DNA of 64,000 nucleotides, from NCBI RefSeq assembly GCF_000010165.1, contig NC_012491.1, forward strand, positions 3,293,501 through 3,357,500, read 5' to 3'. Below are positions 26,813-35,674 of this stretch, one piece after another. The translations under genes and the position numbers were made by a program. Every line of letters starts with the position of its first letter. Within the stretch, counting starts at the first letter, position 1. The notes beneath the pieces were generated by a model. It had not been told where the DNA came from and did not search any database. It saw nothing but the letters and a program-made list of their open reading frames with translations. Source of the DNA: Brevibacillus brevis NBRC 100599 (GTDB lineage: Bacteria > Bacillota > Bacilli > Brevibacillales > Brevibacillaceae).

Positions 26813-27131
26813 GGCCGGTACCGGACAATTCGAATTTAGAAATCACCGGAACGCCATATTGGCTCGCGATCGTATCTGCACTTTTGGCAAAGCTGGTTCC
26901 CCAGTTGCGGTTGCCGCTGGCAGATACCCCGCGCAGATGGACATGATTTCGCTTCAGGAACGTCGCCACCTTCTCCGGCACTTGTCCGAATCCCGTCGTG
27001 TATGTGATCAAAATGAATGGCTCGTCCAGCACCATATCTTGATCAATTTCCACATGTGGCAGATTAATTTTGTTGACGAATCGTCGGACGTTTCCTGTTT
27101 TTGAATCATAAGCGATTAGCATGTCCCTCAT
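26763..27131 (-). CDS. nrdI: NrdI, flavodoxin-like activator of class Ib ribonucleotide reductase
   Basis: A 122-aa flavoprotein. MLIAYDSKTGNVRRFVNKI is the FMN phosphate loop, followed by ILITYTTGFGQVPEKVATFL and the GVSASGNRNWGTSFAKSAD loop around the flavin. NrdI supplies superoxide/hydroperoxide to assemble the Mn cofactor of NrdF. First gene of the operon, downstream of a terminator and a cobalamin riboswitch. Confidence 0.94.
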   Translation of the reverse strand: MRDMLIAYDSKTGNVRRFVNKINLPHVEIDQDMVLDEPFILITYTTGFGQVPEKVATFLKRNHVHLRGVSASGNRNWGTSFAKSADTIASQYGVPVISKFELSGTGRDVEQFTSGVAAIAAY

Positions 27132-27175
27132 CCTATCCTTGCTATTTTTACTCTGTATGTATGTTATTTAGCCAA

Positions 27176-27213
27176 AGTAAAAGCGCATCCGACGTTTACA
27201 TGCCGAATGCGCG
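27176..27213 (-). terminator. Expression-platform terminator of the nrd cobalamin riboswitch
   Basis: On the minus strand GCGCATTCG pairs with CGGATGCGC, followed by TTTTACTTT, located between the riboswitch and nrdI. Confidence 0.75.
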
Positions 27214-27249
27214 TGATGACTTCCATCTAGCAATTCGCCAATGCGAATT

Positions 27250-27470
27250 GAGCGCTCGAACACTTCCCTATCTCCCGTAGGGTAAACAGTGCAAGCGGTT
27301 AGGCAGGTCTCCTGGCTTTTGGATCATCGCTCCATTTTCACCTTCCCGATCCTCATGATCAGTGGCCTTCTTTCGCAAATGGAACTCTCTCATTACAGTG
27401 GCGGGACCGCGTCGGATTCTCACCGACTTCCCTATTAAGTCTACCAAATCTGGCTGGTAAACACCTTACC
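27250..27470 (-). promoter_or_regulatory. Cobalamin riboswitch upstream of nrdIEF
   Basis: Minus-strand RNA with the B12 box AAGCCAGGAGACCTGCC at 27301-27319 and the core GAAGTCGGTGAGAATCCGAC and GGTCCCGCCACTGT (about 27393-27432). It shares the 3' block CTACGGGAGATAGGGA with the metE element. It should repress the B12-independent class Ib reductase when adenosylcobalamin is present, which implies a B12-dependent class II reductase elsewhere in the genome. Limits are approximate. Confidence 0.92.
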
Positions 27471-27471
27471 G

Positions 27472-27525
27472 CATCAATATGTAGTTGGTAAAACTTACTT
27501 TACCTCAATATATCGTAGGAGTCAA
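27472..27525 (-). promoter_or_regulatory. nrd promoter with two NrdR-box-like sites
   Basis: On the minus strand TTGACT (27520-27525) and TAAAGT (27497-27502) are 17 bases apart. Two copies close to the NrdR consensus CwAtATaTwG are present on the plus strand: CAATATATCG at 27506-27515 (inside the spacer) and CAATATGTAG at 27475-27484 (just after the -10). Each matches 9 of 10 core positions and they are 31 bp apart, the usual three-turn spacing of paired NrdR boxes. Confidence 0.75.
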
Positions 27526-27653
27526 GCTCAGTATGGGCTCTTTTCGAAAACTAACTATTCTCCTTTTTCGGCTATTGCCAATCTCTGGTTCTCGTTCATA
27601 TAATAGATTTTGTGCGTGTTGGTTAGCCTTGGAGAGATTGGAGAGTCGCCCTC

Positions 27654-28419
27654 ATGAAAAGCACCGACTATCAACCTGTCGTCATACCTCGTTCATACCG
27701 TAGAATCATGACTTATCAAGAGCGTGACTATCACATTTTCGTAAGTATACCTGCATCCCCCTCCGGAATCAGGCTTTCCCGTCATATATTTGCTAGATGG
27801 CAACTCTGTTTTTGCCACTATGACCGAAGCGATACGGATACAATCACGTGGCCCTGAACGAACTGGCGTGTATCCTGCTATCGTCGTCGGGATAGGCTAT
27901 CCAACAGACGATCCATACCATCCTGCCCGTTTCTATGATTACACGTATGAGGTTCCCGCCTCAGAGCTTCCTGGCAGCCCAAAAGGAGCCGAGTGGCCAC
28001 AGATGGGGGGAGCCGAGCAGTTCCTAACCTTTTTAGAGGAGGAGCTCAAGCCTAGCATCGAAAACGACTTCCCCATCGATCGGACCCAGCAAGCGATTTT
28101 GGGACATTCGCTAGGCGGCTTATTTGTCTTGCATGTGCTACTATCGAGACCACACGCGTTCCAGCGGTATATTGCCGGTAGTCCCTCTATCCACTGGAAT
28201 GAGAGCGTGCTGCTTGCAAAGGAAAGTCAATTGCCGAGCCTGCTGACAGATGACCTCGACGTCCATGCGCTTCTCACGATCGGCGAGTTGGAAAACGATG
28301 GGCGATTCTTGGTCAAAGAAAAATCGCTGGCGATGATCGAACGATTGTCCTCAAGGACTCAGATTCGCCACGAAAAAAACTGCCCGCTACTAACAACGGG
28401 CAGTTTTTGTTTTTCATGA
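27654..28419 (+). pseudogene. BesA/IroE-like siderophore-esterase homologue, frameshifted and 3'-truncated
   Basis: ATG at 27654 (GGAGAG site) reads MKSTDYQPVVIPRSYRRIMT and continues to FVSIPASPSG, then leaves frame. The continuation GFPVIYLLDGNSVFATM is one base away. Removing one C from the CCCCC run at 27757-27761 joins the two reading frames. The second part carries the nucleophile elbow AILGHSLGGLFVLHVLLSR and the 'VPASELPGSPKGAEWPQMGG' region typical of bacillibactin/enterobactin esterases. The C-terminal part with the catalytic histidine is missing: the frame ends inside the terminator hairpin. A real pseudogene is more likely than a sequencing slip because both ends of the gene are affected. 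Confidence 0.7.
28374..28409. terminator. Bidirectional intrinsic terminator
   Basis: AAAAAACTGCCCG pairs with CGGGCAGTTTTT, between the converging esterase relic and the ACT-domain gene. Confidence 0.85.
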
Positions 28420-28424
28420 TTCGC

Positions 28425-28937
28425 TTACTGTAGAGATAACACTTTGGTGATTTGGGGCAGCTCTTCGATGGCAGATACAATCGTTGGTGTAATCTCTTCA
28501 TCAGTCACAGAGATAAGCAGGGCATTCTTCCCTTTTTGCTCGCGGGATACATTCAACTTGGAAACATTGATTTGATACTCGGCCAGTTTTCGTGAGACAT
28601 CATAAATCACGCCTGGATAATCGATATGGCGAACCAACAATCCGTGGGCCCCTGGAGGTATGCGACACGCGCAGTAATTGATTTCACTGATGTACACTTC
28701 TCTCCAATCTTGCGCAAAGGTGTACTTGTTCGCTCCTACACGCAAAATCGCCAAATGATTCGCATATTCGCCAGAGCTGTGTTGGACAGGAATCTTTGTC
28801 CCGAGTCCTTCCACTAGCAATGTTGCGATTTCCTCTTTATTTTCATGAGCAAGAATACTTAATTGTGCACCCGCTAACTCTGGCTCGAGTCTTCGAATCA
28901 GTTCAGCCAGTTCACGCAATCCAGCATATTGGGTCAT
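28425..28937 (-). CDS. Stand-alone ACT-domain protein resembling the C-terminus of SerA
   Basis: A 170-aa protein. Residues 1-90 look like the intervening (ASB) domain of phosphoglycerate dehydrogenase, and residues 95-170 are an ACT domain: HGLLVRHIDYPGVIYDVSRK followed by LAEYQINVSKLNVSREQKGK and ALLISVTDEEI. ACT domains bind amino acids, serine in SerA. No catalytic domain is present, so a regulatory or sensing role is likely. It is followed upstream (in transcription) by a small membrane protein and mnmA. Confidence 0.7.
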   Translation of the reverse strand: MTQYAGLRELAELIRRLEPELAGAQLSILAHENKEEIATLLVEGLGTKIPVQHSSGEYANHLAILRVGANKYTFAQDWREVYISEINYCACRIPPGAHGLLVRHIDYPGVIYDVSRKLAEYQINVSKLNVSREQKGKNALLISVTDEEITPTIVSAIEELPQITKVLSLQ

Positions 28938-28976
28938 GTGATGCCTTCACTCTCCCAGTCAGGTTTATCCTCGTTA

Positions 28977-29306
28977 TTACGGCAGAATCCACGCTTCCGG
29001 CTCTTTCTTGATGGAGGATTCGTTATCAGCACGATACCAAGCCGTCAACGTTTGCCCATCTTTCGTAAAGTAGATACGGTAGATGGTATTGCCTTTTCCG
29101 CTGTTGGTAAAAGGACTTTCATCCATCGGTACCGCTGTCACTCCACCCGCGTTTACAACCCCGCCGTTCTCCTTGATGACGTTTTGGATCGTCGCCATAT
29201 GCTCTTTACCCATGGAGGCCATCCCGAAATAAGAGATGATCGCCAAGAGAACTGCTCCCGCCAAAAATGAAACGATAATCACTTTTGATTTTTTCGTAGC
29301 ATCCAC
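28977..29306 (-). CDS. Small membrane-anchored protein of unknown function
   Basis: A 109-aa protein not recognised. Residues 9-28 (IIVSFLAGAVLLAIISYFGM) form one membrane helix, and the remaining ~80 residues, rich in beta-strand-like stretches (TIYRIYFTKDGQTLTAWYRA), would lie outside the membrane. It lies 21 bases after mnmA and 39 bases before the ACT-domain gene on the same strand, so it is probably co-transcribed with both. Confidence 0.65.
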   Translation of the reverse strand: MDATKKSKVIIVSFLAGAVLLAIISYFGMASMGKEHMATIQNVIKENGGVVNAGGVTAVPMDESPFTNSGKGNTIYRIYFTKDGQTLTAWYRADNESSIKKEPEAWILP

Positions 29307-29327
29307 CGAGTGCTTCCCCCGTCTATC

Positions 29328-30458
<1,131 letters not shown>

Positions 30459-30534
30459 TCAATTTGTACCATTACAGATTACCATGTTTCGCAAAACAAA
30501 TCATGTTTTGTTGCACTTTTGCCCGATAGAATGA

Positions 30535-30569
30535 AAAAACGCCTGACGCGTAGTTGGCGCCAGACGTTT
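30535..30569 (-). terminator. Intrinsic terminator of tlp
   Basis: On the minus strand ACGTCTGGCGC pairs with GCGTCAGGCGT, followed by TTTTTTC, after the tlp stop codon. Confidence 0.8.
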
Positions 30570-30579
30570 GGTAGCAAGG

Positions 30580-30798
30580 TTATGCCTGCGTAGATTCATC
30601 CTTGATTTCCGCGCGATATCCCTCGATGCTTTCTTCACGACGATGATTCTTAGCCTCGAGGTTTGCTTTTTCCTCTGCAGAAATCTCTCCAGCATGAGCC
30701 GTCAGGTAATCTTCGGACTCACGAATGTTCTCTTCCGTATTGGAAATCATCTGTTGCAGCTTTTCTGCGTTGTCAGAACGGTCATCCGGCTTCGCCAT
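30580..30798 (-). CDS. tlp: Small acid-soluble spore protein Tlp
   Basis: A 72-aa highly charged helical protein: MAKPDDRSDNAEKLQQMISN at the start and AKNHRREESIEGYRAEIKDE near the end are the Tlp family signature. Tlp is a minor small acid-soluble protein made in the forespore. AGGAGG precedes ATG at 30798. Its presence supports an endospore-forming host. Expression by a forespore sigma factor (sigma-G) is expected from the family but no promoter was assigned. Confidence 0.88.
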   Translation of the reverse strand: MAKPDDRSDNAEKLQQMISNTEENIRESEDYLTAHAGEISAEEKANLEAKNHRREESIEGYRAEIKDESTQA

Positions 30799-30922
30799 AA
30801 TCGATACGCCTCCTACAAAGGGTTATATTCAACACCTTTACCATTGTGCGCCAATCATGGTTTCTTTATGTACCCGTGCTATAATAGAAGAAACGGATTA
30901 AACGAAAAAGAGGGTTTCACCT

Positions 30923-31138
30923 ATGGCTTCCTTAGATTTGTTGGAAAGAAAGCTGCTTCGGATCATCTCTGATACCGATCCCGTCCGCCTGAAACGACAA
31001 TGGGTGAAGGGGCAGAAGGTACCTGAATCCGAAGTGGAACAGCGCATGCGAATCGATCTTCTCTTGCGCAGACTCGAAAAGCTACCTGAGGCCAAGCGTC
31101 AAGAAGTGCTTGCGCTACTCAAATGGTTTAAATGGTAG
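30923..31138 (+). CDS. Small conserved-looking protein of unknown function
   Basis: A 71-aa protein, MASLDLLERKLLRIISDTDP onward, rich in Leu, Arg, Lys and Glu and probably all-helical; the end reads LALLKWFKW. A TATAAT at 30880-30885 and a GAGGG site upstream of ATG support expression. It overlaps nothing and converges with the DUF952 gene. Not recognised. Confidence 0.6.
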   Translation: MASLDLLERKLLRIISDTDPVRLKRQWVKGQKVPESEVEQRMRIDLLLRRLEKLPEAKRQEVLALLKWFKW

Positions 31139-31141
31139 AGA

Positions 31142-31492
31142 TTAGCGGATGGACGTTCCCAGACGCCACTGGCCGTCTATCCGATTCATTTGCTTTATAT
31201 CCACGATCGCCTCTTGATTCAGCGGTCCATAGATGTGCGGATACAGCAATCCATCCTTCGCAGCCTCGTATTTGACTTCCGAAGTCGTTTTCGTTTCATC
31301 GACAACGAGTACATACAACTCCTCGTCAAACTGTGCGTAGACGCGGTTTGCTACCTTTTCAAGCAGCTCGTCCCCTTTTGTCGCGTGAATAAAGCCTTCT
31401 TGCTCGTAATCGCGCGGTAAGTAGTGATCCTTGTCCATCCACTTTTCCCAGTATGTTTTTGGTACCATGCAGTAAATGATAGAGTCTTGCAT
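31142..31492 (-). CDS. DUF952-family protein
   Basis: A 116-aa protein with the DUF952 pattern: IIYCMVPKTYWEKW, YEQEGFIHATKGDELLEKVA (the family's 'FIHxS/T' block), ELYVLVVDETK and LYPHIYGPLNQEAIVDI. The function is not established; the fold resembles ADP-ribosyltransferase-like domains. GGGGGAG precedes ATG at 31492, preferred to 31507. It starts 19 bases after the small gene at 31512 and is probably in one transcript with it. Confidence 0.8.
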   Translation of the reverse strand: MQDSIIYCMVPKTYWEKWMDKDHYLPRDYEQEGFIHATKGDELLEKVANRVYAQFDEELYVLVVDETKTTSEVKYEAAKDGLLYPHIYGPLNQEAIVDIKQMNRIDGQWRLGTSIR

Positions 31493-31511
31493 GCTTCTCC
31501 CCCACATTCGA

Positions 31512-31757
31512 TTATTTTTTGGGCATTGCTTTGTTCAGGTGACGCATAGCTTTATCATAGAACATCTGCTCCATTTGCCCCTGATCGTATCGCCATTGAA
31601 CGAAGTTACGCAGAGAGTGCAAATCCACCCAGGCATCCTTCGCTTGCGGATTGCGGTCAGGTATCTCTCCCGTTATTTCACCATCGTAGACAAGCTTCGC
31701 CATCTCAGTTGGGTGCATGCCGATTTGATAAGCGATTTGATGTAAAGCTATTTTCAT
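31512..31757 (-). CDS. Small protein of unknown function
   Basis: An 81-aa protein, MKIALHQIAYQIGMHPTEMA onward, with a central acidic part and a helical basic end (RHLNKAMPKK). GGGGAGG precedes ATG at 31757. The first 30 residues could form a small helix-turn-helix-like unit but this is not certain. Upstream of, and probably co-transcribed with, the DUF952 gene. Confidence 0.6.
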   Translation of the reverse strand: MKIALHQIAYQIGMHPTEMAKLVYDGEITGEIPDRNPQAKDAWVDLHSLRNFVQWRYDQGQMEQMFYDKAMRHLNKAMPKK

Positions 31758-31921
31758 GGAACCTCCCCTTGCTCTTCAAGGATACATCTTATCTTCCGTC
31801 TATTGTGCCAGTCTTTTCGAATGATGCCAAGCCCCTGGCCCTACTCCCAAAGCAAGTACCTTCCTCCCTTGCGTTTTGCTACAATGAACAGAGCATTTTA
31901 AGGAAGGGGTGGTATTCCATC

Positions 31922-32932
31922 ATGTCAAAACAACGAAATCAACCTCGAAAGAAGAAATGGTTCCAACGAAAACGCATCTGGATTCCTCTTCTTTTCATCG
32001 CACTCCTGTTTCTGGGTAACAGCTCTTATCTTGCAAAAGAGCCAGAAGGCGAGCCTTTTTTACTTGCTCACCGGGGAATGGCGCAAACCTTTCATATGGA
32101 GAACATCACCAACGGAACTTGTACGGCGGAACGGATTTATCCACCGGAGCATCCGCACCTGGAAAATACAATTCCGTCCATGCAGGCGGCTTTTGATGCA
32201 GGCGCGGACGTTGTTGAGCTCGATGTACAGTGGACCAAAGACAATCGATTCGCCGTGTTTCATGACTGGACGCTTGACTGTCGGACAAATGGTACTGGTG
32301 TCACGAGAGATTATACCTTGGCCGAATTACAACAGCTCGACATTGGCTACCATTATACAGCCGATGAAGGGAAAACCTTCCCCTTCCGTGGAAAAGGGAT
32401 TGGCATGATGCCTTCGCTCGATGATGTGCTACAAACATTCCCTAATCACTCGCTGCTTATCCATATCAAAAGCAATGACCCACTCGAGGGGAAAGCGTTG
32501 GCGGATGTTTTGGCGACCTTGCCTGCAAAACGACTGGCACAGCTCTCTGTTTATGGCGGTGACGAGCCAATCGAGACATTGAAACAACAACTGCCCCAGC
32601 TGCGTGTGATGTCAATCGCGACAATGAAAAGCTGCCTGATCCCGTACATCGCTGCAGGTTGGTCCGGATATGTACCACAAGCCTGTGCACATACCCAACT
32701 ACATATTCCTGATCAGATTGCCCCATGGCTCTGGGGTTGGCCGAATCGGTTCATGGCAAGAATGGAAGCAAAAGACACCCGCGTGATCCTAGTCGCAGGT
32801 AGTGGAGAGGTGTCACAAGGCTTTGATGTCCCGAATGATTTAAAACGGGTGCCTGAAAGCTTTACAGGAGGAATATGGACGAACCGGATCGATCTGATCG
32901 GTCCAGCTTTTCACGAAAACGTAGAAAAATAA
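31922..32932 (+). CDS. Membrane-anchored glycerophosphodiester phosphodiesterase-family protein
   Basis: A 336-aa protein. A very basic N-terminus (RKKKWFQRKR) precedes one membrane segment (residues 21-37, IWIPLLFIALLFLGNSS). The GDPD catalytic pattern follows: FLLAHRGMAQ (HR), then HLENTIPSMQAAFDAGADVV and ELDVQWTKD (ENT, ExD) and AVFHDWTLDCRTNGTG (H). These residues bind Ca2+ or Mg2+ and the phosphodiester. Several later parts are shorter or altered relative to typical GlpQ/UgpQ enzymes. ATG at 31922 follows GGAAGGGG; the frame extends further upstream without support. It probably acts on the outer face of the membrane on phospholipid or teichoic-acid derived diesters. Confidence 0.8.
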   Translation: MSKQRNQPRKKKWFQRKRIWIPLLFIALLFLGNSSYLAKEPEGEPFLLAHRGMAQTFHMENITNGTCTAERIYPPEHPHLENTIPSMQAAFDAGADVVELDVQWTKDNRFAVFHDWTLDCRTNGTGVTRDYTLAELQQLDIGYHYTADEGKTFPFRGKGIGMMPSLDDVLQTFPNHSLLIHIKSNDPLEGKALADVLATLPAKRLAQLSVYGGDEPIETLKQQLPQLRVMSIATMKSCLIPYIAAGWSGYVPQACAHTQLHIPDQIAPWLWGWPNRFMARMEAKDTRVILVAGSGEVSQGFDVPNDLKRVPESFTGGIWTNRIDLIGPAFHENVEK

Positions 32933-33004
32933 TGAAACGGTTCTTTAACATATTCGTATATACTTATACGGTATACACTTCCAACCTAACTAGGAGTGAT
33001 TGAT

Positions 33005-33190
33005 ATGCTCAAGAAGCTTTTAAAAAATTTACTCGGTAATCACTCATCTTCGCATAAGCACCGGAAATACAGCAGCAGCGATTACAAGCATCGCAGAAAG
33101 TACAGCTCCAGCAATCGGTACGGACATTCCCATTACGGCAGCTCTCATTATAAAAGAAAGCGCTCCAGCCGTAGCTTCTTCAGCAGTTAA
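33005..33190 (+). CDS. Very basic Ser/His/Tyr/Arg-rich 61-aa protein, CotG-like composition
   Basis: ATG at 33005 follows AGGAGTG. The protein begins MLKKLLKNLLGNHSSSHKH, an amphipathic stretch, and the rest is low-complexity: HRKYSSSDYKHRRKYSSSNR, then HSHYGSSHYKRKRSSRSFFS. KYSSS-type units occur twice. Composition resembles spore coat proteins such as CotG and small DNA- or surface-binding proteins. No similar neighbours. It could also be an antimicrobial-like or membrane-active peptide. Confidence 0.6.
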   Translation: MLKKLLKNLLGNHSSSHKHRKYSSSDYKHRRKYSSSNRYGHSHYGSSHYKRKRSSRSFFSS

Positions 33191-33202
33191 ACAATTGTTT
33201 AA
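33187..33202. repeat. Perfect 16-bp palindrome TTAAACAATTGTTTAA
   Basis: It overlaps the stop codon of the small basic protein gene and is followed by CAAAT. It differs from the palindrome at 6541-6556 only at two central symmetric positions. Confidence 0.5.
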
Positions 33203-33218
33203 CAAATGATTAGACAGC

Positions 33219-33248
33219 AAAACTCCGCTTATGCTAGCGGAGTTTTTT
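33219..33248. terminator. Bidirectional intrinsic terminator
   Basis: AAAACTCCGC pairs with GCGGAGTTTT, with T runs in both directions, between converging genes. Confidence 0.85.
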
Positions 33249-33251
33249 CAT

Positions 33252-34304
33252 TTAACGAGACATGATTTCTACGAAACGATCTAGTGGCAATGCATGTACG
33301 GTTCTGTTTTTCTGGCCTTGTATCGTTTCCGCCATCAACATGGAGTTCAGGATCGCTTCCTTGACCCCTTCGATCGCTGCTTCAAACAGTGCATCCAGTT
33401 GTTCGGACGGAAACATTTTCACTGTGCTCATTTGCTCGTCGCCATATGAATAGCAATTTCCTGTGGAAAAGGTCAGAAAGAAATCACCGCTGCCCTCCTC
33501 ACCAATCGCGCCGAGTTGTGCCATCGCGAGTGAGGCTCGCTTGGAAATGCGCTTGCATTGAGTCGGCAAGAGAGGCGCGTCTGTCGCAATTGTGACTAAG
33601 AAAGAACCATCATTTTCAGGTGTTACCCAAGGCAAAGGAACTTCATTCTCGGAAATCAGCTGGCCCACGGGAATACCATTCACGTTGAAATCCTGTCTTC
33701 TGCCAAAATTCGTCTGCACCAATGCCCCGATAGTAAAAGTGCCACATTCAGTCTCGACGATACGTGAAGAGGTTCCGATTCCGCCCTTGAATTCGAAGCA
33801 GATCATCCCGGTACCTCCGCCCACATTGCCTTCCTCGACATGTCCTGTACGAGCCTCTACAATCGCTTCTTCCAAATCCTCATACTGAATCTGCGTCTTT
33901 TCGAGATCACTTAACCAACCATCCCATGTCTCCGCGACGATTCCGTTAGAAAACGGTTCAAGTCCCTCGATTTTTCTCGTCGCACGAGCAAGATGATGAT
34001 GTGCCAACCCTAGCAGATGGCTTCCCGTAAATACGATGGGTGTCACCAGCGTACCCGTCTCTTCTATCCAGTGACTTCCCGTAAACTCTCCCGTACCGTT
34101 AAAGGAGAAAAAACCAGCAGGAAAATGCTGCCCCTCCAAATGTCCGTCGTTGGGAACGATCACCGTGACACCCGAACAAACGTCTTCCTTGTTAATTGTT
34201 TTGTGTCCGACCCTCACTCCTTTTACATCCGTAATTGCATTATACGCACCTGGGATCCCCGTCCCAATCAATACACCACATTCTCTCGCTCGTTTTCTCG
34301 TCAT
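33252..34304 (-). CDS. P1-family peptidase (DmpA/BapA-type aminopeptidase)
   Basis: A 350-aa Ntn-hydrolase-like peptidase that cleaves itself before a catalytic serine. Family segments: GTGIPGAYNAITDVKGVRVG at the start, 'GHVEEGNVGGGTGMICFEFK', the cleavage-site region GEEGSGDFFLTFSTGN (the Ser of GSGD is the expected new N-terminus) and the C-terminal EAILNSMLMAETIQGQ. It releases N-terminal L- or D-residues or beta-aminoacyl groups from short peptides. ATG at 34304 overlaps the stop of the upstream GNAT as ATGA, so translation is coupled. Confidence 0.88.
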   Translation of the reverse strand: MTRKRARECGVLIGTGIPGAYNAITDVKGVRVGHKTINKEDVCSGVTVIVPNDGHLEGQHFPAGFFSFNGTGEFTGSHWIEETGTLVTPIVFTGSHLLGLAHHHLARATRKIEGLEPFSNGIVAETWDGWLSDLEKTQIQYEDLEEAIVEARTGHVEEGNVGGGTGMICFEFKGGIGTSSRIVETECGTFTIGALVQTNFGRRQDFNVNGIPVGQLISENEVPLPWVTPENDGSFLVTIATDAPLLPTQCKRISKRASLAMAQLGAIGEEGSGDFFLTFSTGNCYSYGDEQMSTVKMFPSEQLDALFEAAIEGVKEAILNSMLMAETIQGQKNRTVHALPLDRFVEIMSR

Positions 34305-34864
34305 GTTACGCTCCTGTCATTTTTGAATCTTCCCATCATAATGGTGTTGTAGTAATTGCCATCGGAAAGAACTTTGTCGTTTTTGAGTACCCCTTCGATT
34401 TCAAAACCAAACCGTTTGTACAGCTCAATTGCCTTCTCATTCGTTTCCATTACATTCAACGTCATTTTAGTAATGTGGTTGGCGTCTGCCCAGGCAACCG
34501 ATTCTTGCAAGAGATTCTTCCCGATGCCATAACCCCAGAAATCTTGTGATACGCATACACCAAACTCTACTTTGTGCGCAAATCTGTTTAAGTAAACACC
34601 TGCACATCTGGAAAACCCGACAATTCGCTCTTGAACAACAGCCACTAAAAACAAATTTCTTGGGCTCTCTGCATCCGTTTTGATGATGCCTTCGAATCCT
34701 TTCACATCGATGAAAGCCTCTCCTCTTTCTCTGTCCAAATTTTCAGTCTCCCCATCGATTTGCAGCCGAAGGTCCGACAACTGTTGTGCATCTGTTTCCA
34801 TTGCAGAGCGAATCGTGTAGGATAACCCGTTCACAGAAAGTAGTTGCTGGCTGATTATCATCAT
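34301..34864 (-). CDS. GNAT-family N-acetyltransferase
   Basis: A 187-aa acetyltransferase. Motif A is 'VSQDFWGYGIGKNLLQESVA' near residue 107, followed by MTLNVMETNEKAIELYKRFG and FEIEGVLKNDKVLSDGNYYN, which together resemble the ribosomal-protein or general amino-group GNATs (YkkB/PhnO-like). ATG at 34864 has GGAG upstream. It is coupled to the downstream peptidase by a 4-base overlap, suggesting a joint role in peptide or amino-acid detoxification (inference). Confidence 0.8.
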   Translation of the reverse strand: MMIISQQLLSVNGLSYTIRSAMETDAQQLSDLRLQIDGETENLDRERGEAFIDVKGFEGIIKTDAESPRNLFLVAVVQERIVGFSRCAGVYLNRFAHKVEFGVCVSQDFWGYGIGKNLLQESVAWADANHITKMTLNVMETNEKAIELYKRFGFEIEGVLKNDKVLSDGNYYNTIMMGRFKNDRSVT

Positions 34865-35037
34865 TTTTCTCCTATTGGTAAAATTTCGGTCTTTTATTTT
34901 ATCATAGGTAGAAGTCTTTGTGAATCTTCTCTCTTCCTAAAGAGAAGGAAACTACATTTAGTTTACATAACATTTATTATGTTCACTTATACGTCAACCT
35001 GTGGATATGCTACAATAAGGAAAAGGAGCGTGCTCGC

Positions 35038-35271
35038 ATGAATTTTTCTAAATCATTTTACTATACGGTCAACCATTCCAAGGTAGAAGAATATAAGAAG
35101 ATGCTCGATCTAATGAAAATCCCCTACATCGTGGAAGCACCGATCGTTTTGCTGAATCAAGGAGCGAATGAATACTCCTTCGTTTTTCCTAACATGTCAG
35201 GTCGTCTTTATGGAATGGTGAGCAAGTTGTTTCAAGCGGATGCGAAACCATATCCGAAGAAAGGTACATAA
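35038..35271 (+). CDS. Small protein of unknown function
   Basis: A 77-aa protein starting MNFSKSFYYTVNHSKVEEYK with an AAAGGAG site. It has an alternating alpha/beta look (KMLDLMKIPYIVEAPIVLLN then YSFVFPNMSGRLYGMVSKLF) that recalls small ferredoxin-like domains, but I do not recognise a family. Solitary. Confidence 0.6.
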   Translation: MNFSKSFYYTVNHSKVEEYKKMLDLMKIPYIVEAPIVLLNQGANEYSFVFPNMSGRLYGMVSKLFQADAKPYPKKGT

Positions 35272-35272
35272 G

Positions 35273-35302
35273 AAAAAAAGACCCAATCATTGGGTCAAAA
35301 AA
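35273..35302 (-). terminator. Intrinsic terminator of the YolD-like gene
   Basis: GACCCAA pairs with TTGGGTC; on the minus strand it is followed by seven T. Confidence 0.8.
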
Positions 35303-35353
35303 GGAAGTGGAGAGAATGCAGTCGATTTTCATGTAAGGTCTCCGTACGTACAC

Positions 35354-35605
35354 CTATGCATGTACATTGATAATTTTCTCCATCTCGATCCATTGACTCC
35401 CCGTTTGGTTCGCTAATTGAACACGTCTCGCCTTCGGGTCTACCCATTTGACCACACCCCACATGCTGCATGTATTCCCTCGCTCCCCCTCAAAGGACAC
35501 ACACCAGCTCACATTTAAGGGATAATTCTCTCTACCCGAATCTCGTAGCATGTACATAAATGCCTCTCTTTCTTCGTGCGTTACTTCAAGATTGCCGTTA
35601 GCCAC
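35354..35605 (-). CDS. YolD-like protein (short form)
   Basis: An 83-aa protein. The C-terminal half, NYPLNVSWCVSFEGE then MWGVVKWVDPKARRVQLANQ and WIEMEKIINVH, resembles the C-terminal half of YolD/YqjX proteins, which accompany Y-family DNA polymerases (UvrX, YqjW) in Bacillus. The usual N-terminal W..A..LPEH part is missing. No polymerase gene is adjacent. The promoter carries a LexA-box-like site (35688-35701), fitting an SOS role. Family assignment is by eye and moderate. Confidence 0.6.
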   Translation of the reverse strand: MANGNLEVTHEEREAFMYMLRDSGRENYPLNVSWCVSFEGERGNTCSMWGVVKWVDPKARRVQLANQTGSQWIEMEKIINVHA

Positions 35606-35674
35606 GCTTTTCCACCCGCCTACTTACGAACATTTACATCCAAATCCTCATCTTGTGTGGGAAATTGTACTTAC

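Noticed and set aside
23385-27470. Repeated blocks 4 kb apart (CCCTATCTCCCGTAG and AGTGGCGGGACCG), first considered as mobile-element ends or direct repeats
   Set aside because: They are conserved parts of two cobalamin riboswitches, each in front of its own gene and terminator.
27485-27703. Plus-strand frame of 72 codons upstream of the esterase relic
   Set aside because: It lies across the nrd promoter region on the opposite strand and has no supporting signals.
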